A stretch of 18,814 nt of DNA, taken from assembly GCA_946626905.1 (NCBI GenBank), contig CAMOVA010000013.1:1-18814 (forward strand), given 5' to 3'. A program made the translations under genes and the position numbers. This DNA is from an uncultured Bacillota bacterium. GTDB lineage: Bacteria > Bacillota_I > Bacilli_A > RF39 > UBA660. Below, in pieces: positions 14,320 to 18,814 of this stretch (position 1 is its first letter; every line of letters begins with the position of its first letter). Under the pieces are notes generated by a model, which saw only the letters and a program-made list of their open reading frames with translations, was not told where the DNA came from and searched no databases.

Positions 14320-16362
14320 TCATTTCCTTTCTATACAACAACAATTTCCACAATCAAATTTCACTATCTTATCAAATAAATCCATATTATTATTTCTATG
14401 GGATACTATAATAATAATTTTGTTTTTATATTTAGAAAAAAGATTTTTTAATATTTTTCTTTCTAAATCAACATCAATTTGATTAAATACTTCATCTAAT
14501 AGTAAAATGTTAAAATTATTTAATAGTGCGCGAGCTAGAATTATTCTTTGTTTTTGACCACCACTTAAATTAAAACCATCTTCTTCAATAAAATCATACA
14601 AATTCATAAAGTCAATACAACAAATTTTCATAATCTCATTTATCTTTTTTATACTTATATTTCTATTTAAAGCAAGATTATTATAAAGATTATCTGTAAA
14701 TAAATATTCATTTTGCGATACATATGTTATATTATCGGTGATATCTTGTTTAGACAATTTATTAATATCTATCTTGTTAATAAAAATAGAATTATCATTA
14801 ACTTTATAATACTTTTTTAAAATTTTTAATAATGTTGATTTACCACTACCACTATTTCCTATAAACATTATTTTATTATTTTTTTTAATTTTAAGATTAA
14901 CATTATTTAATAAGCTTTTTTGATTATAGTATTTATAATTTAAATTACGATATTCAATATCATTAAATTTTATATTAGAAACTGTTTTGTTATTTTCTTG
15001 TTCAAATAACAATTCACAAATTCTTTCATAAGAAATATATGATTCTTTTAAGTCTTTATATAAATCAACAAAATCAACTATAGGAGTGAAAAAATAAATC
15101 ATTAAAAAATAAGAGGATATTATGTGTACATTTTCTATACCATTTAAATAAGAACTAGCAAATATAATAAAGCATGTACATAAATCAAAAATAATATTTT
15201 TAAGAAACATTTCAGCATTTAATAAATTGTCTGTTTTTTTTATAGAACCTATATAGTTTTTGTTTAAATAAATAAATTTTTTTGAAATATCATTTTCAAT
15301 AGACAATCCTTTAATTGTTTCAAAACTTTTAATACTTTCATATGAATATGAATCTGTCATTATTTTATTATCTTTCAAATTTATAATACTTTTATTTAAT
15401 GTTTTATTTAAAAACATAATTAAAAATAAGTATATTAAATAAACTAACAAAGAATATAAAAATAAATTAAAATTTGTGAACATTAAAAATAGTCCTAACA
15501 AAATAAATATTAACCCATCCATTATAAAAGTAACAATAACTTTTATACTTACACTACTAATAATTTGTAAATCATTTATTCTATTAACTACTTCACCTGT
15601 TGTTCTATTTTTAAAATATTGATAAGGAAGCTTAATTATTTTTGTAAATATATTATTAGTTAAATCAGCATATACATTTCTATATATTTTTAAAAATATT
15701 CTATTTCTAATGTAATCCATTATATTTTTCAAAATATAAGCCACAAAAAAACAACAAAAAATAGTGAAAAGAAGAAATTGATAATTTTTTTCTGCCAGCT
15801 TATATATTATTTCAATATAAAAAGATGTTGAAATAGATAATACTGTAATAAATAAAGAAAACAATATTACTTTAAAAAAATTGGTTTTATATTTTTTTAA
15901 AATGTTAATAATGAATTGCTTATAAGATATCGGTTTTGAATATAATGGCAATTCAGTTTTTTTATAAAAAGTTAAAATAATATTATTAAATATTTTACTA
16001 AATTCATTATATTTAATTTTACATATTCCTTTAGCTGGATCTGCTATAACTAATTCTTTATTTTTTCTATTAACTTTATAAATCACAATATAATGATCCA
16101 AATGATTAGAAAGTGTCACATGTGCAATGCAAGGTGTAGAGATGTTATTAATATTACTAATTTTTTCACCCTTGCATTCAAATCCTATTTTAATTGCAGT
16201 TACTTTTAAATTATAAGCACTAACACCATTAATATCAGTATGTGTCATATCTCTTAAAAGTTCTAAAGGAACATATCCTTTATAATACTGTATTATCATA
16301 GATAAGCAACAAACACCACAATCTTTTAAATCACGCTGTTTAACAATTGGATATTTACTAAT
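14320..16362 (-). CDS. C39 peptidase/ABC exporter for double-glycine peptides
   Basis: Processes and exports leader peptides across the membrane (ComA/LagD/LanT-type). With the start proposed here it has 680 residues. The C39 domain (about 1-130) has YPIVKQRDLKDCGVCCLSM with catalytic Cys15, then NHLDHYIVIY (His) and IADPAKG (Asp). A six-helix transmembrane domain (about 150-420) follows, then the ATPase: Walker A GNSGSGKS near 502-509, VSQNEYLF, signature LSGGQKQR near 599, Walker B ILLLDEV and H-loop IIVSHR. The tail is cysteine-rich (CGNCCC). No ATG, GTG or TTG is in frame before the catalytic Cys, so ATT at 16362 is the likely start; the first ATG (16299) would lose the Cys. It leads the cluster with the peptide genes downstream. 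No HlyD-like accessory gene is present. Confidence 0.9.
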   Translation of the reverse strand: MSKYPIVKQRDLKDCGVCCLSMIIQYYKGYVPLELLRDMTHTDINGVSAYNLKVTAIKIGFECKGEKISNINNISTPCIAHVTLSNHLDHYIVIYKVNRKNKELVIADPAKGICKIKYNEFSKIFNNIILTFYKKTELPLYSKPISYKQFIINILKKYKTNFFKVILFSLFITVLSISTSFYIEIIYKLAEKNYQFLLFTIFCCFFVAYILKNIMDYIRNRIFLKIYRNVYADLTNNIFTKIIKLPYQYFKNRTTGEVVNRINDLQIISSVSIKVIVTFIMDGLIFILLGLFLMFTNFNLFLYSLLVYLIYLFLIMFLNKTLNKSIINLKDNKIMTDSYSYESIKSFETIKGLSIENDISKKFIYLNKNYIGSIKKTDNLLNAEMFLKNIIFDLCTCFIIFASSYLNGIENVHIISSYFLMIYFFTPIVDFVDLYKDLKESYISYERICELLFEQENNKTVSNIKFNDIEYRNLNYKYYNQKSLLNNVNLKIKKNNKIMFIGNSGSGKSTLLKILKKYYKVNDNSIFINKIDINKLSKQDITDNITYVSQNEYLFTDNLYNNLALNRNISIKKINEIMKICCIDFMNLYDFIEEDGFNLSGGQKQRIILARALLNNFNILLLDEVFNQIDVDLERKILKNLFSKYKNKIIIIVSHRNNNMDLFDKIVKFDCGNCCCIERK

Positions 16363-16375
16363 AATTTCACCTCCC
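16360..16375 (-). promoter_or_regulatory. Ribosome binding site and ATT start of the exporter
   Basis: GGGAGGTG (16375-16368) is followed by AAATT and then ATT (16362-16360). The five-base gap after GGTG is the same as at spoIIGA and yqeY. An in-frame TAG lies at 16377-16375, and only GGA, GGT, GAA, ATT, ATT stand between it and the conserved protein, so no ordinary start codon is available. Confidence 0.75.
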
Positions 16376-16417
16376 TAATAATATCTTTCTATAAAAATTA
16401 ATAAAACCCTTTTAAAA

Positions 16418-16446
16418 AAATAAAAAAAACAGAAAATTTCTGTTTT
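16418..16446 (-). terminator. Terminator of the thyA-folA-tmk operon
   Basis: AAAACAGAA and its complement TTCTGTTTT (16446-16438 and 16434-16426) form a 9-bp stem with a tight loop, followed by Ts and a further T-rich stretch. It overlaps the tmk stop codon and precedes the exporter gene, for which I see no consensus promoter. Confidence 0.8.
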
Positions 16447-17105
16447 TATAAATATTTCATAATTTCTTCATTAATACTTTCAATTGATTTAATGTTTCCA
16501 TTTTCTATACAACTAATTATATTAAAATTATATAGTGAAGCAATTTCATTATACGAAACATATGCATTATTTAAGTAATCATCATTTTTTTCATGTTGAT
16601 CTAAAGATTCTCTATTTTTCTTTAAAATCTTAGAATATTCTATAGGCATATCTAAAAATATTTTAATATCTGGAACTGGTAATTTTAATAAATTAAATTC
16701 CAATTCAGAAAGCCAACTATAAACTTCAAATCTTTTATCTTTATCTATTACTTTACAACCTTGATGTGCCATATTAGAATAAACATATCTATCTAATATA
16801 ACATCATAACCATTATTTAAATCATCTAATACTTTACCTATATTATATAATCTATCTGCAGCATAATAAAGTGAAGCCACTTTATAATCTACATTAATTG
16901 CGCCTTCTTCAAATAAACAAGGAGCTATTTCAGGTTTTCCTAGATATGGGCCACCTACTATTTTACCAGTTGGACTATCATAATTTGGAAATGAGTAAAG
17001 TGAAACTTTTTTATTCATTTCTTTTAATTTATCACAAATTAATTTTGTTTGAGTTTCTTTTCCAGAACAATCTGTTCCTTCTATTACAATTAATCTACCT
17101 TTCAT
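16446..17105 (-). CDS. tmk: Thymidylate kinase
   Basis: Phosphorylates dTMP to dTDP with ATP, in the cytoplasm. The 219 residues contain the P-loop IEGTDCSGKETQT (about 8-20), the substrate motif DRYVYSNMAHQG and a C-terminal lid and helix. The P-loop variant with Cys and Glu (DCSGKE) differs from the more common GxDGSGK(S/T)T form but keeps the Gly and Lys. The ATG at 17105 overlaps the end of folA by 11 bases, with AAAGGAG inside folA, so translation is coupled. It is last in a three-gene dTMP operon and is followed by a terminator. Confidence 0.93.
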   Translation of the reverse strand: MKGRLIVIEGTDCSGKETQTKLICDKLKEMNKKVSLYSFPNYDSPTGKIVGGPYLGKPEIAPCLFEEGAINVDYKVASLYYAADRLYNIGKVLDDLNNGYDVILDRYVYSNMAHQGCKVIDKDKRFEVYSWLSELEFNLLKLPVPDIKIFLDMPIEYSKILKKNRESLDQHEKNDDYLNNAYVSYNEIASLYNFNIISCIENGNIKSIESINEEIMKYL

Positions 17106-17586
17106 TTTTTCTCCTTTTATATAAAACGTGCTTGTATTCTATATCTTTTTCAACAGCATTATCTAAAATTTCTTTAGTATAATCATCTTTATCAAATTCA
17201 GGAAAATATGTATCAGCATTAACTGCCTCTTTTTGTATTTCTGTTAAGTAAATATTATCACATAATTTAATAAATTCTTTATATATAGAAGCACCACCTA
17301 TAATAAATATTTCTTCATCTGTTTGTTCATATTCTTTTATAAAATCTTCTATAGAATGATATACTTTAATATTATCATTTAGTATATTGTTAGTTGAAAT
17401 AATTATATGTTCCCTATCTGGCAATATTGTTGGCAATGAAAAGAAAGTATATCTTCCCATGACAATCTTTTTATTAAGTGTCATTTGTTTAAAAAATTCT
17501 AAATCTTTAGGAAGATGCCATATAAGTCTATTCCTATATCCTAATTCATTATTTTGGCCAACAGCCGCTATCATACTTAATTCCAT
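17095..17586 (-). CDS. folA: Dihydrofolate reductase
   Basis: NADPH-dependent reduction of dihydrofolate to tetrahydrofolate, replacing the cofactor that thymidylate synthase uses up. The 163 residues are standard length. Visible motifs are MIAAVGQNNELGYRNRLIWHLPKDLEFFK, with the catalytic acid Asp28, KIVMGRYTFFSLP for NADPH binding, and FIIGGASIYKEF. The ATG at 17586 follows AGGTGG, which overlaps the thyA stop. The gene lies between thyA and tmk, the expected functional grouping. Confidence 0.95.
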   Translation of the reverse strand: MELSMIAAVGQNNELGYRNRLIWHLPKDLEFFKQMTLNKKIVMGRYTFFSLPTILPDREHIIISTNNILNDNIKVYHSIEDFIKEYEQTDEEIFIIGGASIYKEFIKLCDNIYLTEIQKEAVNADTYFPEFDKDDYTKEILDNAVEKDIEYKHVLYKRRKNER

Positions 17587-17594
17587 ACTACCAC

Positions 17595-18476
17595 CTATAT
17601 TGCTACATCCATTTTTATTGGACCATGATTATGATAATTTTTTATTTTAACATCTTTCAATTCTTTTGAATTATCGAAAAGGAAGAAATCTTTAATTTCA
17701 GGATTCAACCATAATTCAGGCGCTTCAAAGTCACCTAATTCTTCATATCTTCTTAATTGTTCTTTTATTCCTTCTAATTGATTAATATATAAATGAGCAT
17801 CTTTAGTACTCCAGTATAATGTACCTGGTTTTAAATCAGTAACTTGCGCTAACATATATAAAAGTGTTGCATATTGTGTTACATTAAATGGAAGACCTAA
17901 TGCAACATCACATGATCTTTGTGTTACAACTGCATTTAATTTACCATCAGTTACATCCCACATACTATTCCATACACATGATGGAAGAACTGCTGTATCT
18001 AAATATTCATCTTGCCATAAACTCATTACCATTCTTCTATCAGTCGGATTATTCTTTAACTTATCAATAAGCTTTTGTGTCATTTGATATTTTTTAGTTA
18101 TATATCCATATGCAGTACCTATTGTCCCAGCATACTCTTCTCCAAAATATTTTTCATATCCTTTTTTGCCACCTTGATCAGGCACTCTATAAATACCATC
18201 ATCATCAATTTTCCATTCATCCCAAATTGTAATTCCTCTTTCATTTAACCAATTAACATCATTTGATTGAACTTGATAAATCCAAAGCATTTCAAGTATT
18301 GCCCATTTATAACCAACTTTTTTTGTTGTTAAAATTGGAAATTCTTTGCTTAAATCAAGTGAAAAAGATTTGTATGGTATTTTAATTGTATTAATACCAG
18401 TTCTATTTTCAACCTCTGTTCCACTTTCTAAAATTTCTTTACATAAATTTAAATATTCTTTATCCCATGTTGACAT
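17595..18476 (-). CDS. thyA: Thymidylate synthase
   Basis: Methylates dUMP to dTMP with methylene-tetrahydrofolate. The 293 residues include ENRTGINT (phosphate-binding Arg25), TDRRMVMSLW (the Arg pair that contacts phosphate from the other subunit), the nucleophile Cys167 in LPSCVWN, QRSCDVALGLPFNVTQYA, and DAHLYINQLEG near the C-terminus. LPSC replaces the more common PPC around the catalytic cysteine, a known type of variant as far as I can judge. The ATG at 18476 follows AGGAGGG. It is first in the operon with its own promoter, and folA starts eight bases after its stop codon. Confidence 0.95.
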   Translation of the reverse strand: MSTWDKEYLNLCKEILESGTEVENRTGINTIKIPYKSFSLDLSKEFPILTTKKVGYKWAILEMLWIYQVQSNDVNWLNERGITIWDEWKIDDDGIYRVPDQGGKKGYEKYFGEEYAGTIGTAYGYITKKYQMTQKLIDKLKNNPTDRRMVMSLWQDEYLDTAVLPSCVWNSMWDVTDGKLNAVVTQRSCDVALGLPFNVTQYATLLYMLAQVTDLKPGTLYWSTKDAHLYINQLEGIKEQLRRYEELGDFEAPELWLNPEIKDFFLFDNSKELKDVKIKNYHNHGPIKMDVAI

Positions 18477-18499
18477 ATCAAAACCCTCCTACCATTATA

Positions 18500-18528
18500 A
18501 TTATACCAAAAAAGAAAGCCTAATTCAA
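18500..18528 (-). promoter_or_regulatory. SigA-type promoter of thyA-folA-tmk
   Basis: TTGAAT (18528-18523), 17 bases, TATAAT (18505-18500). A second TATAAT overlaps at 18499-18494. The -35 box lies in the loop of the upstream terminator. The expected start near 18493 gives a leader of about 17 bases. Confidence 0.8.
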
Positions 18529-18536
18529 CGCTTTCT
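18508..18536 (-). terminator. Terminator after the DUF6273-like gene
   Basis: AGAAAGC and GCTTTCT (18536-18530 and 18519-18513) form a 7-bp stem with a 10-base loop, followed by Ts to 18508. The loop contains the thyA -35 box. Confidence 0.8.
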
Positions 18537-18537
18537 T

Positions 18538-18814
18538 CTATCCTATACGAAATGCTGGAGAAATACCTTTATTATAAAAACCTGAAGCATCATTTGGTTT
18601 TCCTCTATCATAAATAGCAGCAAAATTACTTCCACCTATACATGTTCTTAACCACCATGCTGATGCATTTGTATTACCTGATTCATATTTTTTCCTATCT
18701 TCATCTGTTTTGTTAACCCAATATTCTAATTGCCTAGTACTAGATGCAGCATCATCATTATTATCAACACCCATTATTTCTTTTCTTGATAATAAATATA
18801 GTTTACTTGTTGTT
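18538..18814 (-). CDS. C-terminal fragment of a DUF6273-like protein
   Basis: The reading frame is open to the right edge, so only about 91 C-terminal residues are present; an internal ATG at 18774 is not the true start. The piece starts with SKLYLLSRKEIMGV, has AWWLRTC in the middle and ends GISPAFRIG. This pattern (LLS...WWLR...PAFRI) is what I associate with the DUF6273 domain, common in large surface or repeat proteins of gut Bacillota. The full protein, its localisation and its role cannot be judged here. A terminator follows. Confidence 0.7.
   Translation of the reverse strand, partial: TTSKLYLLSRKEIMGVDNNDDAASSTRQLEYWVNKTDEDRKKYESGNTNASAWWLRTCIGGSNFAAIYDRGKPNDASGFYNKGISPAFRIG

Noticed and set aside
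16898..17650. Plus-strand ORFs of 94 and 87 codons opposite tmk, folA and thyA
   Set aside because: Antisense to conserved genes with no supporting motifs or ribosome binding sites.
1..18814. CRISPR array, tRNA or rRNA genes, insertion sequences or phage genes
   Set aside because: I found no regularly spaced repeats, cloverleaf-like sequences, transposase motifs or terminal inverted repeats in the window.

Overview
The window comes from a very AT-rich, low-GC Bacillota-type chromosome. Three things show this: an spoIIGA-sigE sporulation pair, a T-box-controlled pheS-pheT operon, and a CIRCE/HrcA-controlled class I heat-shock operon, with SigA-type promoters throughout. spoIIGA-sigE points to an endospore-forming lineage or one derived from it. 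I cannot name the genus; an uncultured gut-type Bacillota would fit. Every gene I can support lies on the minus strand, so transcription runs from high to low coordinates. Genes end in TAA or TAG except two in the bacteriocin cluster (TGA). Tryptophan is TGG throughout, which supports the standard bacterial code.

In transcription order: the 3' end of a DUF6273-like protein runs in from the right edge. Next is a dTMP operon, thyA-folA-tmk: thymidylate synthase, dihydrofolate reductase to recycle its folate product, and dTMP kinase. After a terminator comes a compact putative bacteriocin cluster (about 13.8-16.4 kb): a C39 peptidase/ABC exporter that seems to start at a rare ATT codon, two overlapping genes for double-glycine-leader peptides with nearly identical 12-residue leaders and GxxxG motifs, and two tiny cationic ORFs of uncertain status. 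No conventional immunity or accessory gene is present. A terminator then separates it from rpsU-yqeY, followed by spoIIGA-sigE.

The heat-shock operon follows: hrcA-grpE-dnaK-pepF-dnaJ. Its promoter is flanked by two CIRCE operators. GrpE carries an unusual cysteine-rich repeated N-terminal extension, and an oligoendopeptidase F gene sits between dnaK and dnaJ. After the dnaJ terminator is a membrane protein of unknown function (six-helix DUF308-like part plus a His/Cys soluble domain). A strong promoter overlapping its 3' end drives a Phe-specific T-box leader (specifier UUC) and pheS-pheT. The first bases hold the start of another membrane or exported protein.

The best candidates for something new are the two-peptide bacteriocin cluster with minimal leaders and an ATT-initiated exporter, the cysteine-rich GrpE, the DUF308-His/Cys protein, and a repeated arrangement in which the -35 box of the next promoter lies in the loop of the preceding terminator.
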